A stretch of DNA of 64,000 bases from Burkholderia sp. L27(2015) (GCF_009765705.1 NZ_LMUX01000007.1:184888-248887), one strand, 5' to 3'. Counted from the stretch's first letter, positions 17,724-26,915 are shown. Translations and numbers: made by a program. Notes: generated by a model from the letters alone, not told the origin.

Positions 17724-18646
17724 GCGAGCCCCTCGATGACTTCCGTGCCGTTCATGATCTGGACGAACACGTCTTCCAGGTCGGCCTTGCAAATATCGAT
17801 CTCGTCGAACTTGCAGCCAGCCGACCGACATAGCGCCAGGATCGGTTCGACGTCATCGTAACTATTGAGCCGCAGCGTATGCCGCTGGCCGTTCACGTCA
17901 GTCGGGTCGGACGTCAGCGCGCGCAGTTCAGCCGGCAATACCCCGGCGGACAGGCCCAATACCAATTGCATGCCGGCAAACCGCTGCAGCAAGGCATCGG
18001 TGCGCTCCAGCGCTACCACTTCGCCACGGCGCAGCATCGCGATCCGGTCGCATAGCGCTTCAGCTTCTTCAAGGTAATGAGTGGTCAGCACAATGGTATG
18101 GCCCTCGCGATTCAAGCGCGAGATGAATTTCCACAGGGTTTGGCGCAACTCGACGTCGACACCGGCGGTCGGCTCATCGAGCACGATCACCGGCGGGCGG
18201 TGCACCAGCGCTTGCGCGACCAGCACTCGCCGTTTCATGCCACCCGAAAGCGCACGCATATTGACGTCGGCCTTTTCAGTCAGATCGAGGTGTTCCATCA
18301 CTTCGTCGATCCACGCGTCGTTGCGATTCAGACCGAAATAGCCGGACTGTATCCGCAGCGTTTCGCGCACCGTGAAGAATGGGTCGAACACCAGCTCTTG
18401 GGGCACGACACCCAGCGAGCGCCGGGCCGCACGGAAATCGGTGACGACGTCGTGCCCGAGCACCGAGACGCTGCCATGATCGGCGCGACTCAGGCCGGCC
18501 AGAATGCTGATCAGGGTGGTCTTACCGGCGCCGTTGGGACCCAACAATCCGAAAAACTCACCTTCTTGTATGGTCAAACTCACACCCTTGAGCGCTTGCA
18601 GAGCTTTGTAGCGCTTCTGGACGTTGCGGATTTCTATGGCTGGCAT
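17720..18646 (-). CDS. ABC transporter ATP-binding protein (YadG-like)
   Basis: ATPase partner of the adjacent permease. The 308-residue protein has Walker A GPNGAGKTT, the signature LSGGMKRR, Walker B VIVLDEPTAGVD and the H-loop TTHYLEEAE, then a C-terminal extension typical of the DrrA/YadG group of exporters. I chose the ATG at 18646 (MPAIEIRNVQKRYKAL); an in-frame ATG at 18673 adds nine residues and cannot be excluded. Confidence 0.94.
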   Translation of the reverse strand: MPAIEIRNVQKRYKALQALKGVSLTIQEGEFFGLLGPNGAGKTTLISILAGLSRADHGSVSVLGHDVVTDFRAARRSLGVVPQELVFDPFFTVRETLRIQSGYFGLNRNDAWIDEVMEHLDLTEKADVNMRALSGGMKRRVLVAQALVHRPPVIVLDEPTAGVDVELRQTLWKFISRLNREGHTIVLTTHYLEEAEALCDRIAMLRRGEVVALERTDALLQRFAGMQLVLGLSAGVLPAELRALTSDPTDVNGQRHTLRLNSYDDVEPILALCRSAGCKFDEIDICKADLEDVFVQIMNGTEVIEGLA

Positions 18647-18871
18647 CGCAGCGAGCAGCGCGTGAGGCTGCACCTTATGTTGTTGATCTGCACGCAGACC
18701 GGGAAACCTGCAATTATAGGCGAACTGACTTGGCCAACAGAGGAAAGCGCTGCGAGCCCGCTAGGCCGGGGGTCGGCGCAGGTAAACCGGCGAAAAAAGT
18801 GCAAGACGAGGCTGAAAGGGAGACGAAAAGGGCAACGGAAAAGGCCCTGAAAAACGCCTAAGGCGCAGGCC
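18647..18871. other. Gap between mlaB and ABC ATPase
   Basis: This stretch of about 225 bp has no plausible gene. It contains a 12-bp repeat array (18805-18852) and presumably the end of the mla transcript or a promoter for the ABC pair. No clear terminator hairpin is seen. Confidence 0.5.
18805..18852. repeat. 12-bp degenerate tandem repeat, 4 units
   Basis: Units GACGAGGCTGAA, AGGGAGACGAAA, AGGGCAACGGAA and AAGGCCCTGAAA follow each other just downstream of mlaB. The middle two are most alike. Confidence 0.55.
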
Positions 18872-19171
18872 TCAGGCCGGCATCACGATCGGATGTCGCG
18901 AGTCCACCAGCAGCGATTCGATGCCGTACGCCCCTGCCAGGCTGGCCAGTTGCGCAGGAAGATTCAGAAATTGCAGCGTGGCGCCGCGGCCCTGGGCCAC
19001 CCGGCGCCAGCCAAGCAGCACCGCCAACGCCGACGAGTCGAACTGGCGCAGCGGTGCGCAATCGACCTGGGTAGCGCCCGCCTCGATGCGCGCTACTCCG
19101 GCCCGATAAGCGGCCGTGGCCGCCGCATGAGTCAGCGTCGGCCCACACTCGAATTGGTTGATGGCTAGCAT
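18872..19171 (-). CDS. mlaB: MlaB, STAS-domain subunit of the Mla ABC complex
   Basis: Cytoplasmic STAS-domain protein that in E. coli binds MlaF and stabilises the MlaFEDB phospholipid transporter. The 99-residue protein is a single STAS domain; the conserved phosphorylatable-position segment reads QFDSSALAVLLGW. It follows mlaC in the operon, separated by a 12-bp repeat array. Confidence 0.88.
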   Translation of the reverse strand: MLAINQFECGPTLTHAAATAAYRAGVARIEAGATQVDCAPLRQFDSSALAVLLGWRRVAQGRGATLQFLNLPAQLASLAGAYGIESLLVDSRHPIVMPA

Positions 19172-19189
19172 CTGCTTTCCTTCACGCGC

Positions 19190-19237
19190 ATTCCTGCACC
19201 CATTCTTTCACCCATTTCCGCACCGATTGTTTGCCGA
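19190..19237. repeat. 12-bp tandem repeat, 4 units
   Basis: Units ATTCCTGCACCC, ATTCTTTCACCC, ATTTCCGCACCG and ATTGTTTGCCGA occupy much of the 90-bp gap between mlaC and mlaB. Confidence 0.72.
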
Positions 19238-19261
19238 TCCCGTCAACGCATTCGTTCGAAA

Positions 19262-19891
19262 TCAGGACGCTTTGCCGTTGGCCAATTGTTGATTACGCTG
19301 CGTCAAAAACTGAATCAAGCCATCGATGCCGTGCTGCGAGATCTGTTCCGAAAACTGCTGCTGATAGGCCGGCACCAACCACGCACCCAACACGTTGATG
19401 TCATATACGCGCCAGCCGTTGGGCGTCTTCGACAAGCGGTAGTCGAGTTCGATCGGCTGGCCCTGGCCCAGCACCTGCGAAGCCACCACAACATCGGTCG
19501 CATCGCTGGCGGCGCGCAGCGGCTTGTACACGATCTCTTGGTTATTCACCTGCGCGAGCGCCCCCGAGTAAGTACGAATCAGCAGCAACTTGAATTGCTC
19601 GATGACTTGCGTGCGCTGCTGCGGCGTAGCGTTGAGCCAGTTGCGGCCCATCACGAGGCGTGTGGTGTGCTCGAAATCGGTATAGGGCAGGATCTTTTCG
19701 TTGACGAGCCGGGTAATTTCGGTGATATCGCCTTTCTTGACAGCCGGATCGGCCTTGAGGGTATTCAACACATCGGTCGTGACCGATTTCATCAGTCCAT
19801 CGGGCGTCGAGGTGTCGACGTTTTGGGCAGCTGCAAAGCCGCTGAACGCCGTCAGCGCAACAAAAACGGGGATTAGAAACAGCTTTTTCAT
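19262..19891 (-). CDS. mlaC: MlaC, periplasmic phospholipid shuttle
   Basis: Soluble periplasmic protein that carries phospholipid between outer-membrane MlaA and inner-membrane MlaFEDB. The 209-residue precursor starts MKKLFLIPVFVALTAF with a signal peptide cleaved after about residue 22 (AAAQN). The Tol-Tol_Ttg2 domain follows, including ILPYTDFEHTTRLVMGRNW and GWRVYDINVLGAWLV. The start at 19891 is chosen because upstream in-frame sequence (to 20056) overlaps mlaA and is not signal-like. Confidence 0.95.
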   Translation of the reverse strand: MKKLFLIPVFVALTAFSGFAAAQNVDTSTPDGLMKSVTTDVLNTLKADPAVKKGDITEITRLVNEKILPYTDFEHTTRLVMGRNWLNATPQQRTQVIEQFKLLLIRTYSGALAQVNNQEIVYKPLRAASDATDVVVASQVLGQGQPIELDYRLSKTPNGWRVYDINVLGAWLVPAYQQQFSEQISQHGIDGLIQFLTQRNQQLANGKAS

Positions 19892-19961
19892 GCTCAAGAT
19901 CCTGTTATCGAGTTGGCAGTTTAGAGACCGCGCCACTTCGAAAAGTTCGGCGCAGTCATAT

Positions 19962-20957
19962 TTATCTAAAGTGGAACGACGGGAATGACGGTAGGAAGCG
20001 GCTGGGCGGTGTGTACTGCGAGCCCGGCACACCACTGTTGACGTTGCCGCCCCCAATCGCCGCGCTTGCGCCAGACGGCGCTACGGCAGCGGAGGCACCC
20101 GAAGTGTTAGCAGGAGCCGTCGCGGCAGCGGTGCTTGGTGCAGGAGCGGTTGCCGCGGCAGCGCTGGCTGCAGGGGCGACGGCCGCTGCCCCACTCGCTG
20201 GCGCGAGCGCGGAGCCCGTCGGCTCACCCACATCCTGATAAACCGGGGCGGCAGCACTAGCCCCGTCGATCTCGTATTGGCGTCGCTGCAGGTAGCCGCC
20301 GCGCACGAACGAATATTTGTCCAATGCGGCGTCGCTGAGCAAGTCCGATGCGCCGATCAACGATGCCCGGGTATTGATCAGTCGCACACCATACAGCGTG
20401 GTCGCAACCCAGGTCGGATCGATATAGCCGATCGGATCGGCGAAATAATCGACCACCAGGCCAGCGCCGTCGCGTACCGTGCTCGGTCCAAGCAATGGGA
20501 TCACGAGATAAGGGCCTTGCTGCACGCCGTAGTGGCCCAACGTCAGGCCGAAATCCTGGTTATGCTTGGGCAGCCCCGCTTGCGAGGCGAAATCGAATAA
20601 ACCGCCCACGCCGAATACCGTATTCATCGCTACCCGCATCAAGTCTTCGGTACCCTCGGTGCCTTTGCCCTGCAGGTAATCGTTCACCATCGTGTAGGCG
20701 TCGCCGAAATTGCCGAAGAAATTCGTCACCACAGTGCGCGCAAACTGGGGAAGCAGCCAGTTATATCCCTGCGCAACCGGCTTCAGAACCGCATGATCGA
20801 CTGCATCATTGAATTTGAAAACGGTGCGATTGGCGCTTTCGAACGGGTCGCCCGGCGTCGGGTTGGTGACCGTCGCGCAGCCCGCCAATGCAAGCAGGGA
20901 AACTCCAGCCGAAACCGCCGCGACAAGCGCGGGGAATCGAATACCACATACACGCAT
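19962..20957 (-). CDS. mlaA: MlaA (VacJ), outer-membrane phospholipid-removing lipoprotein
   Basis: Outer-membrane lipoprotein that extracts misplaced phospholipid from the outer leaflet and hands it to MlaC. The signal peptide ends in lipobox LALAGC with acylated C27. The MlaA domain covers about 28-235 (FESANRTVFKFND, FGVGGLFDFASQAGL, GPYLVIPLLGPSTVRDGAG). Unlike E. coli MlaA, the gene lies within the mla operon, as in Burkholderia. The last 90 residues are a low-complexity Ala/Pro/Ser tail ending SFPSFHFR, which is probably periplasmic and variable. Confidence 0.95.
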   Translation of the reverse strand: MRVCGIRFPALVAAVSAGVSLLALAGCATVTNPTPGDPFESANRTVFKFNDAVDHAVLKPVAQGYNWLLPQFARTVVTNFFGNFGDAYTMVNDYLQGKGTEGTEDLMRVAMNTVFGVGGLFDFASQAGLPKHNQDFGLTLGHYGVQQGPYLVIPLLGPSTVRDGAGLVVDYFADPIGYIDPTWVATTLYGVRLINTRASLIGASDLLSDAALDKYSFVRGGYLQRRQYEIDGASAAAPVYQDVGEPTGSALAPASGAAAVAPAASAAAATAPAPSTAAATAPANTSGASAAVAPSGASAAIGGGNVNSGVPGSQYTPPSRFLPSFPSFHFR

Positions 20958-21571
20958 TACTTATCCCCTTTGGAAGCCGACGCAGCAACTGCGCCGGAAG
21001 CGTTCGGCAACGACGTCGCTGCAGGCGTCACCGCAGGTGCCAATGCGGTCGACACGGCGGGCGTCGCTGCAGGCGCCGGTGTGGCGGTCGCAGCGGCGCC
21101 TGTTTTAGAGGCTCCGGAGTCTGCCGCCTTGTTATATAAAAATTGGCCGATCAGGTTCTCCAGAACCACGGCCGACTGCGTCATGGTGATCGTATCGCCT
21201 GCCTTCAGCATCTCGGTGTCGGCGCCCGGCAGCAAGCCGATGTACTGCTCGCCAAGCAGGCCGGCCGTGAGGATCTGCGCCGAACTGTCTTTCGGGAAGG
21301 GGTATTGGCTGTCGATATCGATCGTCACCACCGCCTGGTAGCTCTGCGCGCTGAAACTGATGCTGGCCACTCTGCCCACCGTGACACCCGCGCTTTTCAC
21401 CGGCGCGCGGGCTTTGAGGCTACCGACATTGTCGAAATTGAGTTTGACCGCATAAGTGGACTGGAACGACAGCGAGCTCATGTTGCCGGCTTTGAGCGCG
21501 AGAAACAGCAACGCGGCAAAACCCAGCACCACGAACAGGCCAACCCAAAAATCGAGAGCAGTCTTTTTCAT
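20957..21571 (-). CDS. mlaD: MlaD, MCE-domain inner-membrane subunit
   Basis: Substrate-binding subunit of the MlaFEDB complex: an N-terminal TM anchor (residues about 8-27, DFWVGLFVVLGFAALLFLAL) and one MCE domain (about 35-145) forming a periplasmic hexameric ring. The GLLGEQYIGLLPG segment is the family hallmark. Residues after about 155 are an Ala/Pro/Thr-rich tail longer than in E. coli. Its last codon overlaps the mlaA start. Confidence 0.95.
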   Translation of the reverse strand: MKKTALDFWVGLFVVLGFAALLFLALKAGNMSSLSFQSTYAVKLNFDNVGSLKARAPVKSAGVTVGRVASISFSAQSYQAVVTIDIDSQYPFPKDSSAQILTAGLLGEQYIGLLPGADTEMLKAGDTITMTQSAVVLENLIGQFLYNKAADSGASKTGAAATATPAPAATPAVSTALAPAVTPAATSLPNASGAVAASASKGDK

Positions 21572-21584
21572 CGTGTTTCTCTGT

Positions 21585-22352
21585 CTAATTGAACATCAGC
21601 GCCGTAAGCAGGAAATCCAGCCCGAGCACCGCCAGCGAGCCGAACACCACCGTTCGCGTAGTTGCACGCGACACCCCTTCGGGCGTGGCCTGAGCTTCGT
21701 AACCCTGGTACAGGGCAATGAAGGTCACGGCAAAACCAAACACGATACTTTTCACCACACCGTTGCCGACGTCTTTCCACACATCGACGCCACCTTGCAT
21801 TTGCGACCAGAACGCGCCCGCGTCGACGCCGATCAGCAGCACGCCGACGATATAACCGCCCATGATCCCCACCGCGCTGAAAATCGCGGCCAGAATCGGC
21901 ATCGAGATGATGCCCGCCCAGAAACGCGGCGCGACCACATAGCGCAGCGGATCGATCGCCATCATTTCCATCGCCGTAAGCTGCTCGCCGGCTTTCATCA
22001 AGCCGATTTCAGCGGTCAGCGACGTGCCCGCACGGCCCGCAAACAACAGCGCCGCCACCACCGGACCCAATTCACGCACCAGGCTCAAGGCCACCAACAG
22101 ACCCAGCGCCTGCTCCGAACCGTATCGATTGAGCGTGTAATACCCCTGCAAACCGAGCACGAAACCGACAAACAAGCCCGATACGGCGATGATCACCAGC
22201 GAATAATTACCCAGGAAATGGATCTGTTTAATGACAAGACGCGGGCGCCGCAGCATAGCAAAAAACATCGACACGAGTTGCACGAACATGCGCGTCGCGT
22301 AACCGGCGCGCATGACGCCACCGATCACGCTGCGTCCAATCGCTGAAATCAT
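21585..22352 (-). CDS. mlaE: MlaE, permease subunit of the Mla ABC transporter
   Basis: Integral membrane permease (MlaE family) for phospholipid traffic. The 255-residue protein has five hydrophobic helices and the family core [27 protein letters not shown] with [16 protein letters not shown] as coupling helix. Its start overlaps the mlaF stop (ATGA), so the two are translationally coupled. Confidence 0.96.
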   Translation of the reverse strand: MISAIGRSVIGGVMRAGYATRMFVQLVSMFFAMLRRPRLVIKQIHFLGNYSLVIIAVSGLFVGFVLGLQGYYTLNRYGSEQALGLLVALSLVRELGPVVAALLFAGRAGTSLTAEIGLMKAGEQLTAMEMMAIDPLRYVVAPRFWAGIISMPILAAIFSAVGIMGGYIVGVLLIGVDAGAFWSQMQGGVDVWKDVGNGVVKSIVFGFAVTFIALYQGYEAQATPEGVSRATTRTVVFGSLAVLGLDFLLTALMFN

Positions 22353-23191
22353 GAGCGTCCTCCGTGCGTGGACGCGGCACCGAAATCCGTGTCCAGCGGT
22401 GTCGCCGGGTAGTGAAACTTGAAAGGTCCATCGGGCGCGGCATCGATAAACTGGCGCACGCTGGGATCCTGTGACGCCCGCAGCGTTTGCGGCGTGCCTT
22501 CGGCGAGGATGCCGCCGCCCGCGATGAAATAAACGTAATCGGCAATCGCGAACGATTCGGTCACATCATGCGAAACCAGAATGGTCGTGGCGCCCAAGGC
22601 GCTGTTGAGGGTGCGGATCAGGGTTGCGGTAATGCCCAGCGACACTGGATCGAGCCCGGCAAACGGCTCGTCATACATCATCAGCTCGGGGTCGAGCGCA
22701 ATCGCGCGCGCCAATGCCACGCGCCGCGCCATGCCACCGGAAATCTCCGCCGGGAACAGGTCGCGCGCACCGCGCAGGCCGACCGCGTTGAGCTTCATCA
22801 GCACCAGGTCGCGCAGCAATGGCTCCGGCAAATCGGTGTGCTCGCGCAATGGGAAGGCGACGTTGTCGAACACCGACATATCGGTAAAGAGCGCGCCGAA
22901 CTGGAATAGCATGCCCATTTTGCGGCGCGCGGCATAAAGCCCGTCGTGGTCGAGCTGCCCGATATCCTGCCCCTGGAACAGCACTTGACCGCGGTTTGCA
23001 TGCACAAGGCCGCCCAGCAGTCGCAAAATCGTCGTCTTGCCGCAGCCGGAGCCGCCCATCACGGCGACCACCTGGCCGCGCGGGATACGCATGCTCAGCT
23101 TGGAAAGGATCAGGCGATCGCCATAGCCGAAATCGACATCGCGGAGTTCCAATAAGGTTTCGTCTGGGACGTTAGTCACGGTCGGCGACAT
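22349..23191 (-). CDS. mlaF: MlaF, ATPase subunit of the Mla ABC transporter
   Basis: Nucleotide-binding subunit that powers MlaE. The 280-residue protein has Walker [10 protein letters not shown], signature ISGGMARR (the Met-Ala variant typical of MlaF), Walker [14 protein letters not shown] and H-loop LVSHDVTE. It is the first gene of mlaFEDACB, 85 bp downstream of thiE with no obvious terminator between. Transcription from the thi operon could therefore continue into mla. Confidence 0.96.
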   Translation of the reverse strand: MSPTVTNVPDETLLELRDVDFGYGDRLILSKLSMRIPRGQVVAVMGGSGCGKTTILRLLGGLVHANRGQVLFQGQDIGQLDHDGLYAARRKMGMLFQFGALFTDMSVFDNVAFPLREHTDLPEPLLRDLVLMKLNAVGLRGARDLFPAEISGGMARRVALARAIALDPELMMYDEPFAGLDPVSLGITATLIRTLNSALGATTILVSHDVTESFAIADYVYFIAGGGILAEGTPQTLRASQDPSVRQFIDAAPDGPFKFHYPATPLDTDFGAASTHGGRS

Positions 23192-23275
23192 GGAGAGTGA
23201 AATTCAGAGCTGCTGATTATAGGGGCTTATGCCACAAGGCGTTGCACTAGCCGCATTATCGGATTTTTCGCTACC

Positions 23276-24394
23276 TTACAGCGCTTCACTCGCCCGATAG
23301 TCAAGCTCAAAAACATGTTGCAATGCAGCCACGGCGGCGGGCACATCGGCCGCGGCGGTAATGGCGCTCACCACCGCAGCGCTACCCACCGACGTTGCCA
23401 GCACGCTCGGCAATTCCGCCAGACCAATGCCGCCGATTGCCACACTGGGTACTTTTTCGGCCAACAGGTCAATATAGCAACGCAGCCGCGCAAGCCCTTG
23501 CGGCGCGGTGGCGACGTGTTTGGTCGCGGTGGCAAATACAGCGCCGGTCGCGATGTAACTGGGGCGAAAGTGCCACGCTACCAGCATTTCGTAAATTCCA
23601 TGTGTCGACAGCCCGAGTCGCATGCCGGATCGCGCCAGTGCTTCCATGTCCGCATTCGGCCAATCTTCCTGGCCAAGATGCACACCGTAGGCGCCCGCTT
23701 GCAGCGCGAGCGCACTATGATCGTTGATAAATACCCGCGCGTCGTACGCGTTTCCCGCCGCCACGGCCCGCTGGATCTCGCGCTCGAGTACGGCGCGATC
23801 GGTCGATTTGCAGCGTAACTGTAGGGTCTTGACGCCAAGATCGAGCAAACGCTCGATCCATTGCGCATCGGGCACCACCGGATACAAACCGAGGCGGCTC
23901 GGACAGGCCGCAAAGGGCGTGCCGGGCGGCGGCAATCCCGCGACCCGGGGTAGCGCATCCAGGTCGCTCGGCCAGTCGTCGGCGCGGGCCGCGTCGTCGC
24001 GCCAACCCCAAGAGAGGCACAGCGCGTCCTGCGGCTCAAAGCCGCAGTCCAGAAACGCCGCGAGGGCCGCAATCCATTGCGTGGCCGGCGCACCGTGAAG
24101 ACGATAGACGTTTTGGCCCCACGCCAAGCTGACGATTTCGTCCGCCACGACGATCAGGGCCACGCCCTGTTCCACTAGATCTGCTTGTTGCGTCGTGTTC
24201 AGCGCATGTCCCTGATCGACCACCAGGTCGCCGGGACCCAACTCGAGGGCGGTATTGCTCACCGCTTGCGTCCAGATGCGCCACTGTTGAACCGGTGGCC
24301 GCCACTCGCCCAGGCGCGCCCGGATTCGCGCGGCGCGCGCCTGTAATTGGGGTTGCGCGTCGGCGAACGACACCTGTGCGAGCGTGTCGCTCAT
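23276..24394 (-). CDS. thiE: Thiamine phosphate synthase with extra N-terminal domain
   Basis: Joins HMP-PP and the thiazole phosphate to make thiamine phosphate. The C-terminal half (about 190-372) is the ThiE barrel: TLQLRCK, VFINDHSALALQAGAYGVHLGQED, GLSTHG, YIATGAVFATATKH and VAIGGIG. The N-terminal 180 residues have no clear catalytic motif that I recognise (LVVDQGHALNTTQQADLVEQG, LSWGWRDD); Burkholderia ThiE proteins have a similar long form. The start at 24394 overlaps the thiG stop (ATGA). A longer frame to 24487 is rejected. Confidence 0.93.
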   Translation of the reverse strand: MSDTLAQVSFADAQPQLQARAARIRARLGEWRPPVQQWRIWTQAVSNTALELGPGDLVVDQGHALNTTQQADLVEQGVALIVVADEIVSLAWGQNVYRLHGAPATQWIAALAAFLDCGFEPQDALCLSWGWRDDAARADDWPSDLDALPRVAGLPPPGTPFAACPSRLGLYPVVPDAQWIERLLDLGVKTLQLRCKSTDRAVLEREIQRAVAAGNAYDARVFINDHSALALQAGAYGVHLGQEDWPNADMEALARSGMRLGLSTHGIYEMLVAWHFRPSYIATGAVFATATKHVATAPQGLARLRCYIDLLAEKVPSVAIGGIGLAELPSVLATSVGSAAVVSAITAAADVPAAVAALQHVFELDYRASEAL

Positions 24395-25323
24395 GGTTGC
24401 GCGCCTGCATGATGCCAAAACGGCGTCCCGACGACCGCAGTGCTGGGATGGGCCGTGTCGCGCTCGGGCATCGGGCCGGCCAACCAAGCCGTACGACCGG
24501 CTTGAGTGGCTGCGGCAAAGGCACCCGCCATGCGTGCCGGGAAAGTGGCTTGCGACACCGCGGTATTGAGCAGCACGCCGTCAAAGCCCCATTCCATGAC
24601 CTGGCACGCGTGCGAAGGCAGGCCCAAGCCAGCATCGACGATCAGCGGCACGTCAGGCAACCGCTCGCGCAGCATGCGCAGGCCGTACGGGTTGACGATG
24701 CCTTTTCCCGTGCCGATCGGTGCGCCCCACGGCATCAGGGCCTGGCATCCGACATCGAGCAGTTTGCGGCCGACCACCAGGTCTTCGGTGCAATACGGCA
24801 GCACCTTGAAGCCTTCACGGATCAGTTGGGTGGCCGCTTCGACCAAACCCAGCGGATCGGGCTGCAAGGTGTAGTCGTCGCCGATCAGTTCGAGCTTGAT
24901 CCAGTCAGTGGCGAAAACCTCGCGAGCCATCAGCGCGGTATTCACCGCCTCGCGCACGGAGTGGCAACCGGCGGTATTGGGGAGCAAGGGCACCGTACCT
25001 TGCTTGAGCACGTCGAAAAACCCGGCATTGACGTCGCCGGTACCGCTGATCTGCCGACGCAGTGCGACGGTCAACATGCCAGGCTGTGCCGCCGCGACGG
25101 AATCGGTCAGCGCCTGCAACGACGGATAGCGCGCCGTGCCAAGCAAAACTCGGCTCGCGAAGGTTACGCCGTAGAGCGTCAGCGCGTCGAGGGGTGCTGT
25201 GTTCGTCGCTGCGCTGGCGCCTGTGTGCGTCGTTGCGGTCGCCGCTGTGGTCGACGTGTTGGTCGACGTGTTGCTCAGCGCGTTGGCCAAATGAGGCTCA
25301 AGTCTTTCGGTTGGATTGTTCAA
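24391..25323 (-). CDS. thiG: Thiazole synthase with repeat-encoded N-terminal extension
   Basis: Forms the thiamine thiazole from DXP, dehydroglycine (from ThiO) and sulfur on ThiS-thiocarboxylate. The core starts near residue 46 (LTLYGVTFASRVLLGTARYPSL) and has the Schiff-base lysine region DWIKLELIGDDYTLQPD, VLPYCTEDLVVGRKLLDVG and DAGLGLPSHACQVMEWG. About 40 residues of Thr/Asn/Ser/Ala-rich tetrapeptides precede the core, encoded by a 12-bp repeat, so the protein (310) is longer than the usual 265-275. Confidence 0.95.
   Translation of the reverse strand: MNNPTERLEPHLANALSNTSTNTSTTAATATTHTGASAATNTAPLDALTLYGVTFASRVLLGTARYPSLQALTDSVAAAQPGMLTVALRRQISGTGDVNAGFFDVLKQGTVPLLPNTAGCHSVREAVNTALMAREVFATDWIKLELIGDDYTLQPDPLGLVEAATQLIREGFKVLPYCTEDLVVGRKLLDVGCQALMPWGAPIGTGKGIVNPYGLRMLRERLPDVPLIVDAGLGLPSHACQVMEWGFDGVLLNTAVSQATFPARMAGAFAAATQAGRTAWLAGPMPERDTAHPSTAVVGTPFWHHAGAQP
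25189..25284. repeat. 12-bp degenerate tandem repeat, up to 8 units (5' end of thiG)
   Basis: Two identical 12-bp units (25249-25260 and 25261-25272, GGTCGACGTGTT) plus diverged flanking units encode tetrapeptides NALS, NTST, NTST, TAAT, ATTH and so on at the ThiG N-terminus. Only the central three are clear at DNA level. Confidence 0.68.
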
Positions 25324-25366
25324 AGCCAGATCCTTCTGTTAGTGCGTGTCGATTCGGTGCAAGCGC

Positions 25367-25573
25367 TCAGCCGCCCGCAACCGGCTGCACGACATCGAGC
25401 CGGTCGCCCGCCTGCAAGTTGTGCTGCCCATGCAGGCCACGCGCGACAAAATCGCCGTTGACCGCTACCGCGTAGGGCGGCTTGGCGCCGTATGCGGCAA
25501 GCGCGTCGGCCACCGTCGCGTGCATCGGCACGCTAAGCGGCTGCTGGTTAATCACAATTTCAATTTCCATCAC
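25367..25573 (-). CDS. thiS: ThiS sulfur-carrier protein
   Basis: Ubiquitin-like carrier whose C-terminal Gly-Gly is adenylated and thiocarboxylated to donate sulfur for the thiazole ring. The 68-residue protein starts MMEIEIVINQQPLSVP and ends with QPVAGG, the required di-Gly. Located between thiO and thiG, so substrate and sulfur carrier for ThiG are co-expressed. Confidence 0.95.
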   Translation of the reverse strand: MMEIEIVINQQPLSVPMHATVADALAAYGAKPPYAVAVNGDFVARGLHGQHNLQAGDRLDVVQPVAGG

Positions 25574-25582
25574 TGATTTCTC

Positions 25583-25630
25583 TGTTCTTCCTGCTTGCCG
25601 TTCTTCTTGCTCGCTGTTCTTCTTACTTAT
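25583..25630. repeat. 16-bp tandem repeat, 3 units
   Basis: Units TGTTCTTCCTGCTTGC, CGTTCTTCTTGCTCGC and TGTTCTTCTTACTTAT fill the 74-bp gap between thiO and thiS. Confidence 0.75.
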
Positions 25631-25647
25631 GCCGATTCAGACGCTCC

Positions 25648-26763
25648 TCACGGCTGACGCTGCATCAGCTCGGGCCAACGCGCCGCGGCGCGCCAGTGTT
25701 CAAATTGCCCCTCGCCTTGCAGCTTGCCCGCGAGCAAATCGCCGCAAAAGCGCGCAGCTTGCCCAACCACTTCGGGCGAAATCATGTAGCCATGCCGGTA
25801 TAGACCGTTGACCCGCACCGTATGCGTGCCGTTCCATGCGATCGCCGGACGGTGATCGGGCAGCGTCGGCCGGTTTTGCGAATTGAGTTCGAGAATGCGC
25901 GCCTCGCCAAAACCCGGATGGATCGAATACGCAGCACTGAGCAGCTCGAGCGCCGAACGCACGCTAACGGGCGAAGCATCCTCGCCTTCGACCTCGGTTG
26001 CGCCGATCACATACAGATCGTCCTGCTTGGGCGCGATATAGAGCGGGTAGCGTGGATGCAGCAGACGTATCGGGCGCGCCAGATTGATGCCGGGGGCATG
26101 GACTCGCGCCACCTCACCTCGAATGCCGCGCAGCGCCGGCCACGCCGGTTTGCTGCCCAGGCCGCGGCAATCGACGACGATGCGCGCGCGTGGCTCCTGG
26201 CCGGCTTCGATCGTGACGTTCCAATGCTGCTCGACGCCACGCGCGGTCAGCCCTGCGCGCAAGGCGTTCAGTAATTGCCGATTGTCCATCTGGCCTTCGC
26301 GCGGCAGTAGCAAGCCGCGCTCGAAGCGCCCCGCCAGTGCCGGTTCGACCGCATTCAGTTGAGGCCCGCGCAGCACTTGCACGCCGCCATCGAGCAATGC
26401 GGCGCTGGCATTGGCGCGCATCCGGCTGTCGAACAAGCCCGCCTCGGCGCGATCAGCCGTATGCCAGACCACCAGCGTGCCGGCACGCTGAAAAAATACC
26501 GGTTCGGGTAGCGCGGCCAGTAGCGTGGGCCAGACTTCGAGCGAAGCCGCGCCGAGCTCGGTAATGAGCGTTTCGGCCGACGCCGCTTCCGCCAGCGGCG
26601 CCAGCATGGCCGCCGCGACCCAGGCTGCCGCGCCCGTGCCGCTCGCGTCGCCGCGCTCGTACAACGCGACGCGATGGCCTTCCCCGGCTAGCATCCAGGC
26701 AAGCAGGCGCCCGCTCAGCCCGCCGCCGAGGATGGCAAAATCAGGAATGGTGACTGCGGTCAT
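25648..26763 (-). CDS. thiO: Glycine oxidase ThiO (FAD)
   Basis: FAD-dependent oxidase that converts glycine to dehydroglycine for thiazole synthesis in aerobes. The 371-residue protein begins with a dinucleotide-binding motif (FAILGGGLSGRLLAWMLA), followed by VALYERGDASGTGAAAWVAAAML, and near the C-terminus HTVRVNGLYRHGYMISP, which matches the DAO-family FAD-contact segment. First gene of thiO-thiS-thiG-thiE; the TPP riboswitch lies 153 bp upstream. Confidence 0.93.
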   Translation of the reverse strand: MTAVTIPDFAILGGGLSGRLLAWMLAGEGHRVALYERGDASGTGAAAWVAAAMLAPLAEAASAETLITELGAASLEVWPTLLAALPEPVFFQRAGTLVVWHTADRAEAGLFDSRMRANASAALLDGGVQVLRGPQLNAVEPALAGRFERGLLLPREGQMDNRQLLNALRAGLTARGVEQHWNVTIEAGQEPRARIVVDCRGLGSKPAWPALRGIRGEVARVHAPGINLARPIRLLHPRYPLYIAPKQDDLYVIGATEVEGEDASPVSVRSALELLSAAYSIHPGFGEARILELNSQNRPTLPDHRPAIAWNGTHTVRVNGLYRHGYMISPEVVGQAARFCGDLLAGKLQGEGQFEHWRAAARWPELMQRQP

Positions 26764-26870
26764 TCAAATCATGAGCCATAGGTACATCACCGATATCCGG
26801 TGGTGGAGTGTAGACGTACCGATCGATGGCGGGGAGAGGTCCGGGAAGATAACCTGCGCTGTGCATGAGC

Positions 26871-26884
26871 GACCCCGATCCCAG
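26871..26884 (-). promoter_or_regulatory. Candidate switching strand of the TPP riboswitch
   Basis: The transcript segment CUGGGAUCGGGGUC here is complementary to the THI-box segment GACCCGAUCCAG of the aptamer (26940-26951): 12 pairs with two single-G bulges. Pairing would destroy the TPP pocket, as expected of an anti-aptamer strand in the expression platform. This is inference from complementarity. Confidence 0.5.
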
Positions 26885-26915
26885 GTTTCATGACGGGGGC
26901 ACATGGCGCAAGCCC

